Assembly (NCBI RefSeq): GCF_004212635.1
Contig: NZ_PSRT01000074.1
Location: forward strand, 1-43,644
Origin: Bradyrhizobium genosp. SA-3
Lineage (GTDB): Bacteria > Pseudomonadota > Alphaproteobacteria > Rhizobiales > Xanthobacteraceae
Direction: 5' to 3'
DNA length: 43,644 bases
Within the stretch, counting starts at the first letter, position 1, and every line of letters starts with the position of its first letter. Below, in pieces: positions 26,053 through 33,724 of the stretch. Made by a program: the position numbers and the translations under genes. Under the pieces are notes generated by a model. That model saw only the letters and a program-made list of their open reading frames with translations, was not told the origin of the DNA and did not search any database.

Positions 26053-26956
26053 GACGGTCTCCCACCAGCGCGGCCGGGCCGTAATGATCCAGAATCGCTT
26101 GTGCTGCGGTGGCTTCCGCCTGCAGGACCGGCCAGTCCGGAATCATGCTGTCCCATTCGATCAGCGTCGGCACGCCGCCGCGGCGCCGGATGACGATCTC
26201 GTAGAGCTTCCATACGGCATCCGCGACCGGGCCGTCATGGCTGTCGATCAGCAGCAAGTCGCCTTCGTCGTCCGCCTGCGCGGCGTGGCCGGCGAGGTGG
26301 ATCTCTCCGACGCGCGACAGCGGAAACTCCGCGAGGTACTCAAGCGCGGAGAATCCATGATTGGTCGCGGATACGAAGACGTTGTTGATGTCGAGCAGCA
26401 GTCCGCAGCCGGTACGTTCGGCGACGGCGCGGATGAAATCGGTCTCGCTCATCGACGATTCGCGAAAGGCGACATAGGTCGACGGGTTTTCCAATAACAA
26501 CGGACGGCGGATCGCGTCTTGCACCTGGTCGATGTGGTCGCAGACGCAAGCCAGCGTCGCTTCGGTGTAGGGCAGCGGCAGAAGATCGTTGAAGAAGCTG
26601 GTCGCATGCGTTGACCAGGCAAGATGCTCGGAGACCAGCGCTGGCTGGTAGCGAGCTACCAAGCCTCGAAAGCGGGCCAGATGCGCCTTGTCGAGCGGCT
26701 GGGGTGCACCGATCGACATGCATACGCCGTGTAGCGACAGCGGATGGGCGCGGCGGATCGCTTCCAGCGCGCGATGCGGCGGGCCGCCCGCGCCCATGTA
26801 GTTTTCGGCGTGCACCTCGAAGAAGCCGCGTTGCCGGTCCGCGCTCAGGATGGCCTGGAGGTGCTCGGGCTTGAAGCTCGTCCCGGCAACGCCGCCGATG
26901 GGAGCGGAGTAGCGGAGTGGCACCGCAGACGCGTCGGGCACGATTGCCGTCGTCAT
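26042..26956 (-). CDS. bufB: DUF692 / MNIO-family RiPP maturase, BufB-like
   Basis: A 304-residue TIM-barrel enzyme of the multinuclear non-haem iron oxidase family. Conserved metal-ligand segments are visible: FFEVHAENYMG, SLHGVCMSIG, ALVSEHLAWS, LLLENPSTYV, LLLDINNVFVSATNHG, VGEIHLAGH and DSHDGPVADAVW, ending with PTLIEWDS. MNIO enzymes use mixed-valent iron to modify cysteine side chains of small precursors (MbnB, TglH and bufferin BufB). The four-cysteine precursor is the next gene upstream, 44 bp away. The ATG at 26956 follows GGAGG by 5 nt. A longer open frame to 27421 only reads through the precursor region. Confidence 0.9.
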   Translation of the reverse strand: MTTAIVPDASAVPLRYSAPIGGVAGTSFKPEHLQAILSADRQRGFFEVHAENYMGAGGPPHRALEAIRRAHPLSLHGVCMSIGAPQPLDKAHLARFRGLVARYQPALVSEHLAWSTHATSFFNDLLPLPYTEATLACVCDHIDQVQDAIRRPLLLENPSTYVAFRESSMSETDFIRAVAERTGCGLLLDINNVFVSATNHGFSALEYLAEFPLSRVGEIHLAGHAAQADDEGDLLLIDSHDGPVADAVWKLYEIVIRRRGGVPTLIEWDSMIPDWPVLQAEATAAQAILDHYGPAALVGDRHAA

Positions 26957-27000
26957 GGTTTCCTCCGCTTTTCCTGTTGTCGTGGGCGCGACGCGGCGCG

Positions 27001-27306
27001 TTAGACCGGTTTGAGCGAACCGTTCTTGCCGTTCGGCAGCTCGATGCTGGTGCAGGTGCCGCCCTGCACGAACTTCCATGCGTTGCCCTGGAAATCGACG
27101 GTGGAGGTGCCCTGGCAGGTCGTGCCCGGCCCCGCCGCGCAATCGTTCTGGCCCTTCAGCGCGACGCCGAAGCATTTTTCCTTCTTGGCGGCGATGGCCG
27201 CATCGCCCTCCGCCTTGGTCAACGGGCCGGCGGCGGCAAGGGTGGCGAGGGCGGTTGACACCGCGCCGGCGAGAACGATCGACGTGACGGCATGTTTGGC
27301 AGACAT
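27001..27306 (-). CDS. bufA: DUF2282 bufferin precursor (BufA1-like), four cysteines
   Basis: A 101-residue secreted precursor. A Sec signal peptide (about 1-26; SIVLAGAVSTALATLAAAG) is followed by KAEGDAAIAAKKEKCFGVALKG, QNDCAAGPGTTCQGTS, DFQGNAWKFVQGGTC and a Gly/Lys tail. The four cysteines (45, 56, 64, 85) and the EKC-G / NDCA / TC-GTS / W-GTC spacing match the DUF2282 family. In Caulobacter such peptides, called bufferins, are modified on cysteines and bind copper in the periplasm. ATG 27306 has AGGAG 9 nt upstream; an earlier Met at 27333 is less well placed. It is the first gene of the operon. Confidence 0.9.
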   Translation of the reverse strand: MSAKHAVTSIVLAGAVSTALATLAAAGPLTKAEGDAAIAAKKEKCFGVALKGQNDCAAGPGTTCQGTSTVDFQGNAWKFVQGGTCTSIELPNGKNGSLKPV

Positions 27307-27332
27307 CGGAATTTCTCCTGTTCGTGATGGCA

Positions 27333-27347
27333 TCGCCTGGCAGGCGA
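27333..27347. promoter_or_regulatory. 15-bp dyad TCGCCTG-G-CAGGCGA in bufA leader
   Basis: Perfect 7-bp arms with a single central base lie between the putative promoter and the bufA ribosome site. The one-base centre makes an RNA hairpin unlikely without opening the top pairs, so it could be a protein-binding dyad or chance in GC-rich DNA. Confidence 0.3.
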
Positions 27348-27362
27348 AAGCGCATGGTCTCC

Positions 27363-27388
27363 TTCGCTCCGCGCGCAGCCCGCGTTAC
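27363..27388 (-). promoter_or_regulatory. ECF-sigma-type promoter GTAACG-N16-CGAA before bufA
   Basis: On the minus strand GTAACG (27388-27383) is followed after exactly 16 bases by CGAA (27366-27363), about 57 bp before the bufA start. This closely matches GTAACC-N16-CGAA, which I recall as the SigF promoter consensus of Caulobacter, the sigma factor that drives its bufferin operons. No sigma or anti-sigma gene lies in the window. Confidence 0.5.
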
Positions 27389-27617
27389 CGCGAAGCTGCT
27401 CACGAAGCCGTGAGACCGCATGGATCCGGCGCACCGCAGGCGCGCTTGGGTCAGGATTAGCGGGCAAGCGGCCGTTCAAATCCAATGCCTTGGCGCTATC
27501 GAGACATTAGCGGGAGGGCATTGGCTGCGATCGATTGGGCCTGCCAGAGGTAACGAACGGCGGAAGTCTGCGTAGAGCGATGACAGGAGCCGTGCCCGGC
27601 CGAAGGCGGAAACAACC

Positions 27618-29714
27618 ATGAACGTCGATCCCGGACGGCAGCTTCGCGCGATCGCCAGGCTGACGGTCAGCATTCGCCTGGCCGTCTCGGCCCTTGTCCT
27701 GGCCGCGATCCTGCTGACCGCGGCGCTGTCGAGCCTGTTGTGGTGGCGAACGGCGGAGGCGACCAGCCGGCAGCTTGCTTCGACTATCAACGAGCAGATC
27801 GTCGCGGCGGTCCGCAAGGAGGTCTCGGCCATCGTCGACGAGGCGCGCGCCGCGCACACGGCAATCCGCACCCTGTTCCTCCAGAACGTGCTTGACACCC
27901 GCGAGGCCGACAAGCGCGAGTTCGTCTTCCTCTCGCAATTGCAGTCGCAGGCGACGATCTCCTGGGTCGCCTTCGGCTGGCCGGACGGTTCCTTCTTCGC
28001 CGCGCACAAGCTCGGCGATCGCCGCCTGGAGATGATGGAGATTTCGCTGACCGACCATGCGGGCCAGCGGCGCGTCGACGAGTATGACGTGGTGCCCGGC
28101 GATATCGAGTTCGCCAATCGCCGTTTCGAGCCGACCGAGTTTCGCGTCGCCGACCGCGCCTGGTTCAAGGCCGGGCTCGCCGCCGAGGAGCCGCAATGGT
28201 TCAGAGTGATGGACCATCCGACCGGCGAGCGGCCGTCGATTGCCTTCGCAGGTCCGATTGACGTCTATCAGGAGCGGCAGGGCGTGCTCGCGATCATGAT
28301 TGAATATACGAGGCTCGCGCGCTTCCTGTCGCAGCTCGAGGTCGGGCGGACGGGAACGGCCTTCATCATCGATGATAGTGGTGAGCTGGTCGCCGCACCG
28401 GACAAGGACGCCGACGAGCTGCATCCCGCCAGAGGCGATACCAAGCTGTTGCCGCTGGCGCGGCTGGCGCTGGCGACGGCAGGTGACGAGGGCCGCAAGC
28501 GGGCCTCGCGCAGCCGGCTGACGTCCGTTGGCGCCGCCTATGAGGTCGCGCTCACGCCGTTGCCGTTTCCCGGCTGGTCGCTCGCAACAGTGATGCCCGA
28601 GGCCGAGTTTCTCGGGCCGGTCGAGGCGACGCTGCGGCGCTTGATCCTCGGCCTCGCCGTCGGCGCCGTGCTCGCGGCGCTGGCATCGGCAATGTTGGCG
28701 CGCTCCGTCATTGCCGCGCCGCTGTCGCGTGTCGTGGGCGAGCTCCGCCACGTCGAGGCTTTCGCGCTTGAGCAGGTCCGCCGCCATCCGTCGCGTCTCA
28801 AGGAAATCGCGAGCCTCTCTGGCGCGATCGCCGAAATGGCAGCGGGCCTCTCCGCGTTCCGCAAGTTCATCCCGGCCGATCTCGTCCGTTCGCTGCTGCG
28901 TCAGGGCGTCGAGGCCAAACCCGGCGGCAGCATTCAGGTGCTCAGCGTGATGTTCATCGATATCGCCGGTTTCACCAGATTGTCGGAGCGGCTCGGCGAC
29001 CGCGTGGTGCCGCTGTTGTCGCGCTACCTCGACCTCGCCTCCGAGGTCATCGTCGCCAATGGCGGCACCATCGACAAGTTCATCGGCGATGCCGTGATGG
29101 CATTCTGGGGCGCGCCGCAGCCGCAGTCCGACCACGTGCTGCGATGCTGCCGCGCGGCACTCGGCTGCCGGAGAGCGATCGACGCTTCTGGCCTTGTCGA
29201 CGATCTCGGCCAGCCGCTCCAGATCCGGATCGGCATCAATTCCGGCCGTATGCTGGTCGGCAATATCGGTTCGGAGCTGCGCCTGAACTACACCGTGATT
29301 GGCGACGCCGTGAATGTCGCCAGCCGTCTCGAGGGTGCCAACAAATCCTACGGCACGCAAATCCTGATCGGCGAGGCAACCGAACGTCTGGCTCGCGGCG
29401 CCATAATCACGCGCGAGATCGACAGCATTGCCGTGTACGGACGCGAGGAGGGATTTTCGGTCTACGAGCTGATCGGGCTCATCGGGGAGGATGGCGTCGG
29501 CAACGAACCTCCCGCCTGGGTCGGTCGCTACGCGCAGGGACTTGCCCACTACCGCGCACGCCGGTTTACTGCCGCGCTCGCCGATTTCGAAGCCGTGCTG
29601 TCTGAGCGCGGCCGCGATGGTCCTGCCGAGCTGATGCGCGAGCGCTGTCGGAAATTGTCCGCCGCTGCACCCGATGACTCCTGGCGTCCGGTCGCAGCGT
29701 TGACGACGAAGTAG
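27618..29714 (+). CDS. Membrane class III adenylate cyclase with extracytoplasmic CACHE-like sensor
   Basis: A 698-residue protein. It has one N-terminal membrane helix (LAVSALVLAAILLTAALSSLLWW), a periplasmic region of about 290 residues that resembles a double-CACHE sensor (WVAFGWPDGSFFAAHKLGDR; GTAFIIDDSGELVAAP), a second helix (LILGLAVGAVLAALASAMLA), a HAMP-like linker and a cyclase domain. Catalytic Asp448 (FIDIAGFT), Lys487 and Asp491 (DKFIGDAVMAFWG), and NYTVIGDAVNVASRL are intact and of the adenylate type. A short TPR-like tail (YAQGLAHYRARRFTAAL) follows. It should produce cAMP in response to a small extracellular ligand. The ATG follows GGCGGAAACAACC. Confidence 0.88.
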   Translation: MNVDPGRQLRAIARLTVSIRLAVSALVLAAILLTAALSSLLWWRTAEATSRQLASTINEQIVAAVRKEVSAIVDEARAAHTAIRTLFLQNVLDTREADKREFVFLSQLQSQATISWVAFGWPDGSFFAAHKLGDRRLEMMEISLTDHAGQRRVDEYDVVPGDIEFANRRFEPTEFRVADRAWFKAGLAAEEPQWFRVMDHPTGERPSIAFAGPIDVYQERQGVLAIMIEYTRLARFLSQLEVGRTGTAFIIDDSGELVAAPDKDADELHPARGDTKLLPLARLALATAGDEGRKRASRSRLTSVGAAYEVALTPLPFPGWSLATVMPEAEFLGPVEATLRRLILGLAVGAVLAALASAMLARSVIAAPLSRVVGELRHVEAFALEQVRRHPSRLKEIASLSGAIAEMAAGLSAFRKFIPADLVRSLLRQGVEAKPGGSIQVLSVMFIDIAGFTRLSERLGDRVVPLLSRYLDLASEVIVANGGTIDKFIGDAVMAFWGAPQPQSDHVLRCCRAALGCRRAIDASGLVDDLGQPLQIRIGINSGRMLVGNIGSELRLNYTVIGDAVNVASRLEGANKSYGTQILIGEATERLARGAIITREIDSIAVYGREEGFSVYELIGLIGEDGVGNEPPAWVGRYAQGLAHYRARRFTAALADFEAVLSERGRDGPAELMRERCRKLSAAAPDDSWRPVAALTTK

Positions 29715-29795
29715 CAAAAGCGCTGGTCAACGAGCTGATCGGCGGACTCCGACTCGAAGGGTCTGGTGGCAGGCGCTCGGAATCGGCGCGCGTCA

Positions 29796-29816
29796 TTTGC
29801 CAAACCAGTTGGCAAA
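29796..29816. promoter_or_regulatory. Inverted repeat TTTGCCAA-N5-TTGGCAAA upstream of hutD
   Basis: Perfect 8-bp arms TTTGCCAA and TTGGCAAA are separated by ACCAG, 28 bp before the HutD-like start. This could be an operator for a dimeric regulator or a leader hairpin. I do not recognise the cognate protein. Confidence 0.4.
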
Positions 29817-29844
29817 GTCGACCCATCACGGGCATGATGCGGAC

Positions 29845-30429
29845 ATGAAAATCACGCTGCTCAAACCCGAACACTACACCCGCTCGCCCTGGAAGAACGG
29901 CGGCGGCATTTTCACCGATATCGCGGATGCCCATCGCGCTAGCGCGCCCGTGAAGGATTGGGACAGCCTGCTCTGGCGCTTCGCGAGCACGCCCATCGTG
30001 GCGCCGGGTCCGTTCTCCCATATGCCCGGCATCGACCGGCTTCAGATGGTCGTAGGCGGGCGCGGGCTGGTGCTGAAAGCGCCGGAGCAGGAATTCGACG
30101 AGCGCGAGCCGTTCACCACCGTGCGTTTTGCCGGCGAGCTCGCGATCGTCACCGAGCTCGAGGCCGGTCCGGTCGAGGTGGTGAACTTGATGGCGCGGCG
30201 GGGTGCGGCGGAGATCGAGCTCGAAGCGCATAGGGAACCTGGCGATCGATCGTTATTTGCCGGCACGCATCTGGTTTACGCGGTTCGGGACGATTGCAGC
30301 ATCCGTCTTGGCGATGAGCATTTTGCCATTCCTGGCGGCGGCACGCTGAAGATCGAACTCACCGAGCCATCGAGCCTTGCGCTCGCATCGGGTCTCGCGG
30401 TGCTGGGATCGATCCGGATCGTCGGCTAG
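29845..30429 (+). CDS. HutD/Ves family cupin protein
   Basis: A 194-residue protein. HutD/Ves hallmarks are the opening PEHYTRSPWKNGGGIFTDIA, the WRFASTPIVAPGPFSHMPGIDRL core and the GRGLVLKAP strand, with C-terminal cupin strands (HFAIPGGGTLKIEL). HutD accompanies histidine-utilisation genes and Ves is a cold-linked protein in E. coli; its reaction is unresolved, and no hut genes are present here. The ATG at 29845 matches the family N-terminus (MKITLLKPEHY); an upstream extension is not supported. It sits between two cyclase genes, apparently independent of them. Confidence 0.82.
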   Translation: MKITLLKPEHYTRSPWKNGGGIFTDIADAHRASAPVKDWDSLLWRFASTPIVAPGPFSHMPGIDRLQMVVGGRGLVLKAPEQEFDEREPFTTVRFAGELAIVTELEAGPVEVVNLMARRGAAEIELEAHREPGDRSLFAGTHLVYAVRDDCSIRLGDEHFAIPGGGTLKIELTEPSSLALASGLAVLGSIRIVG

Positions 30430-30545
30430 ACGGCGACTGCCCCGCCAAGCCGCTGCGCACAAACCGGGCAATTGGCCAGGTTGACGCCGCCGCGCCGGAG
30501 CACGATATCTGCCCTGATGCAGATCGCCGCTCAAAGGGGCAGGAT

Positions 30546-31742
30546 ATGAACGCGCCGCCAGACAACCACGCCCCCATCACGCAAGCCGACAGCGTCGTCG
30601 ACTGGCTGACCAACGGCACGCGCGACGAGCGCTTCGTCGACAACATCTTCGCGCAGATGTGCATCCGCCTCCAGCAGGCGGGTATCCCGCTCAAGCGGTC
30701 GACGCTTCACATCCTGATCCATCACCCGCAATGGCTGGGGGCCCGGATGATGTGGTCCGACGGGATGCGGGAGGCGGAGATTGCACTGGTCGACTACGAC
30801 GTTCGCGAGCGGTCCGAATACATCGGCAGCGCCGCGAACGAAATCCATGACGGCGCTGCCGAGGTGCGCGAGCGGCTCGAGCAGGATTCCTCGCTCGGCC
30901 GCAAGCACGCCCTCTATGATGAGATGCGGGCGCGAGGCCTGACCGACTATGTGGCCTGGCCGCTCTACCACACGCTCGGCAAGCGTCACCTTGTCACCTT
31001 CGCCACCGACCGGCCCGGCGGATTCGACGATGCGCACATCGCGGGCCTGAAGAAGCTGTTGCCGGTGCTGGCGCTGGTCAGCGAGATCCGCGTCAAGAAC
31101 CGGCTGGCGCGCACGCTGCTCGAGACCTATGTCGGCCACCATGCCGGCGAACTGATCCTCGCCGGTGCCACCAGGCGCGGCACCGGCACGACGGTGCGCG
31201 CCGCGATCATGATCTGCGACCTCAGGGATTTCACAAAAATCTCCGACAACTGGCCGCGCGACGACGTCATTGATCTGCTCAACGACTATTTCGACGCGAT
31301 GTCCGCGCCGATCGCGCGGCATGGCGGCGAGATCCTCAAATTCATCGGCGACGGCCTGCTCGCCATCTTCCCGCTCAGCCAGCCGGATGCCTGCGCCAAC
31401 CTGCTGCACGCCGTGACCGAAGCTCGCAAGGCCATGGCCGCGCTGAACGAGCGGAACAACGGGACCGGCCGCGCGCCGCTCAATTACGGCATCGGCGTCC
31501 ATGTCGGCGACGTCATGTACGGCAATATCGGCTCGACCAGCCGGCTCGACTTCACGGTCATCGGCCCCGCCGTCAACATGGCCTCCCGCCTCGAGGCCCT
31601 GACCAAGCAGCTGGGACGAACGGTGCTGCTGTCGCGCGCCTTCGCCGAGCTGGTGGAGCGGGAGTTCGAGCTGGAGCACGTCGGCCAACACGAGGTGCGC
31701 GGCTTCAGCGACCCCATCGAACTGTTTGCGTATCAGGGGTAA
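30546..31742 (+). CDS. Soluble class III adenylate cyclase with N-terminal sensory domain
   Basis: A 398-residue protein. Residues about 1-190 form an alpha/beta region (IFAQMCIRLQQAGIPLKRSTLHI; YVAWPLYHTLGKRHLVTFATDRPGGF) similar to the uncharacterised N-terminal module often seen before rhizobial cyclases. The catalytic domain (about 215-390) has Asp225 (ICDLRDFT), Lys265 and Asp269 (LKFIGDGLLAIFP) and FTVIGPAVNMASRL, all required residues present. It probably makes cAMP in the cytoplasm. The start is well supported by AAAGGGGCAGGAT before the ATG. No membrane segment is seen. Confidence 0.87.
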   Translation: MNAPPDNHAPITQADSVVDWLTNGTRDERFVDNIFAQMCIRLQQAGIPLKRSTLHILIHHPQWLGARMMWSDGMREAEIALVDYDVRERSEYIGSAANEIHDGAAEVRERLEQDSSLGRKHALYDEMRARGLTDYVAWPLYHTLGKRHLVTFATDRPGGFDDAHIAGLKKLLPVLALVSEIRVKNRLARTLLETYVGHHAGELILAGATRRGTGTTVRAAIMICDLRDFTKISDNWPRDDVIDLLNDYFDAMSAPIARHGGEILKFIGDGLLAIFPLSQPDACANLLHAVTEARKAMAALNERNNGTGRAPLNYGIGVHVGDVMYGNIGSTSRLDFTVIGPAVNMASRLEALTKQLGRTVLLSRAFAELVEREFELEHVGQHEVRGFSDPIELFAYQG

Positions 31743-32097
31743 CGGCGCGCGGAAGACCGGCGACGTCGTCGTCATAGATTTCCATGTCGTTTCGGGGGCG
31801 GGCTGGCTTGAATGGTCGCGCCCGCAACGGCCGTGGTCGTGATCGCGCCTGCCTGGTCGTTGCGTTTCCGAGATCAAACGAGAATTCGGGCCCCGCGATC
31901 TGGCGCGTTCTGGCCTGGCCCATCAGTTGCGCAAACGGGGCGCTTGCCTGCCCTCATGCTCCGGGCCGCTCGTCGTGCGGATGGACAATCGAGCGCGCCT
32001 GGTTGAAAGAGATTCCCGCGCAAGACCCGTAGGATGGTTTCGTTGGCGGCCCAGACCACGAATGCCGCCCGCTTCATCGGAACCGCGCGAGGGCGCT
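31743..32097. other. Intergenic region with no convincing gene
   Basis: 355 bp between the cyclase and the 74-residue protein. Open frames here lack ribosome sites and recognisable motifs. The segment near 32025-32075 (GACCCGTAGGATGG and following) resembles the start of a degraded dispersed intergenic repeat I recall from rhizobia, but this is not certain. Confidence 0.4.
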
Positions 32098-32322
32098 ATG
32101 ACGCTTCAGATGTCACGACGAGGCAAGCAATATATCGAAACGGCGCAGAGCCTGCTGCGCGCGGCGCGGAGCATGACGGACGAGGTGGTTGCGGCGCGGT
32201 TGAAGATGCTGGCTGAGGACTATCAGCGGCGCGCCGAAAAGGCTTCGAGCGTCGATGCGGCGAGATCGTTGGCGCGCTCGGCCGCGAGAGCCGAATACGA
32301 CTGGTCGAAGGAGCTGGCGTGA
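32098..32322 (+). CDS. Small helical hypothetical protein
   Basis: A 74-residue protein with a single long amphipathic helix pattern: SRRGKQYIETAQSLLRAARSM, DEVVAARLKMLAEDYQRRAEK and a short RSAARAEYDWSKELA tail. The ATG at 32098 has GAGGG 4 nt upstream. Helical proteins of this size with an LAEDYQRRAE motif are frequent in Bradyrhizobium, but I know of no function. It is followed after one base by the next small gene, so the pair forms one operon. Confidence 0.65.
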   Translation: MTLQMSRRGKQYIETAQSLLRAARSMTDEVVAARLKMLAEDYQRRAEKASSVDAARSLARSAARAEYDWSKELA

Positions 32323-32323
32323 A

Positions 32324-32536
32324 ATGATCAGGATCATTGCCGTGCTCTGTCGTCTCTCCTCTCCGACGGACTGTCATGAACAGGTCGTCACGACCTCGGA
32401 CTTCGCCGACGTGACGATGCAGTCCTGCCTGATGGGCGCGCCGCAGCTCGCCGAATGGATGGCGCAGCATCCGGCCGAACGTCTCGCCGCATGGCGCTGC
32501 ACGATCGGCAGGCAGGGCGGCGGCAGAGGAGCCTAG
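32324..32536 (+). CDS. Small four-cysteine hypothetical protein
   Basis: A 70-residue protein with four cysteines, in LCRLSSPTDCHEQ, MQSCLMG and AWRCTIG, around a TTSDFADVTM segment. It starts at an ATG one base after the previous stop, with AAGGAG 11 nt upstream inside the preceding gene. The N-terminus MIRIIAVLCRLS is mildly hydrophobic and could be a weak export signal. Cysteine spacing suggests two disulfides or a metal site; the function is unknown. Similar short cysteine proteins occur in rhizobial genomes, as far as I recall. Confidence 0.6.
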   Translation: MIRIIAVLCRLSSPTDCHEQVVTTSDFADVTMQSCLMGAPQLAEWMAQHPAERLAAWRCTIGRQGGGRGA

Positions 32537-32648
32537 GATGCGGGCCTAGGAGGGCGGAGGGGCGGGTTGGAAGTCCTGTTGCTAACGCCGGATTGTACGA
32601 CTACGTTTTGCCGAAGGTCCGCCCAAACGGTCTTTGGCCCGCCCGTTC

Positions 32649-33443
32649 ATGCCGAAATTCCTTCGCATCGGAGTCCATCAGTCGAACGTTTCCGGATACA
32701 CGTCGAAGGCGTGGTGTGTCAGGCGCGTCGGCTCGGCGGTCTTCCTGAAGTGGGGCGCCGTCGAGGTAGAGGGCGCCGGCGACGGGCGCAAGGTCTACTG
32801 GTCGCGATCGCCGCAGCAGAAGACCGTTCGTTGTGGCACGGCGCAACGTGCCATTGATTACGCTACGGCGGCGATCGCGCGGCGGCGCAACCATCGCTAC
32901 GAGCCGCTGACCGGACCCATCGCGCTCCGGCGCAGATCCACGATGCGCAGCACCGAGCTCAAGCAGGCGCTCGCCACCATCCTGATCGTCGACATCGTCG
33001 GCTCCACCGCGAAGGCTGCGAAGCTCGGTGATGTGCGCTGGACCAAGGTGATGGGCCACTATTACGCCGCGGTCCGCAAGGAGCTGAAGAGCTCGCGCGG
33101 CAAGGAGGTCGTGACCACCGGCGACGGCGTGCTGGCAACGTTCAAGAAGCCCGCCGCCGGCATCAATTGCGCGACCGCGATCCAGAAGGCCGTGCGCACG
33201 CTCGGGCTCGAGATCAGGGTAGGCTTGCACGCCGGCGAATACACGATCAGCGGCGGCGAAATGGTCGGTCTCGCCTTCCATATCGGCACCCGCGTCGCCG
33301 CGAAAGCGCGTGCGGGGGAGGTTTTGGTGTCGAGTGCGGTCAAGGAGCTGGTTTCGCAGCCCGAGATCCGGTTCAGGGATCACGGCGTGCATCAGCTGAA
33401 GGGCGTGCCGGAGCGGTGGAGGCTATGGCGGGTGGAGGGGTGA
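32649..33443 (+). CDS. WGR-like N-terminus fused to a divergent class III cyclase domain
   Basis: A 264-residue protein. The N-terminus (about 1-95) has a WCVRRVGSAVFLKWG pattern like a WGR domain and a QRAIDYATAAIARRR helix. A cyclase homology domain follows (about 105-255): IVDIVGSTAKA (metal Asp), VTTGDGVLATF, VGLHAGE and HIGTRVAAKARAGEVLVSS, where His replaces the usual catalytic Asn and the Arg is kept. The C-terminus HQLKGVPERWRLWRV is typical of small cyclases. Activity is uncertain because of the Asn change. No good ribosome site precedes ATG 32649; a TTG at 32634 and an internal ATG at 32943 are alternatives. Confidence 0.68.
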   Translation: MPKFLRIGVHQSNVSGYTSKAWCVRRVGSAVFLKWGAVEVEGAGDGRKVYWSRSPQQKTVRCGTAQRAIDYATAAIARRRNHRYEPLTGPIALRRRSTMRSTELKQALATILIVDIVGSTAKAAKLGDVRWTKVMGHYYAAVRKELKSSRGKEVVTTGDGVLATFKKPAAGINCATAIQKAVRTLGLEIRVGLHAGEYTISGGEMVGLAFHIGTRVAAKARAGEVLVSSAVKELVSQPEIRFRDHGVHQLKGVPERWRLWRVEG

Positions 33444-33724
33444 GGGATGTCGAGGCCGTTCACGTAAATCTCCTCTCCCCGGCGAGACTTGGCAGAACGG
33501 CACATGGGGCGAGACGTTCCGCAAGGGCACGCGAGCGCACACGACGGTCCTCGTTGTCACCGTCCCTCGTAAACAGGTGGACGCTTTTGGCCTCGGGATC
33601 GCGGCCTTCCTGGAAAAACGGCGACAGTGCACTTGATTCACCGGCTCGCTGCCGATGCGACGCACAACACCGCTGGCCGGGTGTCGAGGACTCATTCTCA
33701 AACGCGTTCGGCAAGCCCCGTCGG

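Noticed and set aside
27507..29717. A 736-codon minus-strand open frame opposite the CACHE-like cyclase
   Set aside because: Shadow of the strong cyclase gene on the plus strand, without recognisable motifs.
33444..33724. Gap between the WGR-like cyclase and the winged-helix regulator with short open frames on both strands
   Set aside because: None has a ribosome site or a recognisable motif; it may be decayed DNA but I could not identify an origin.
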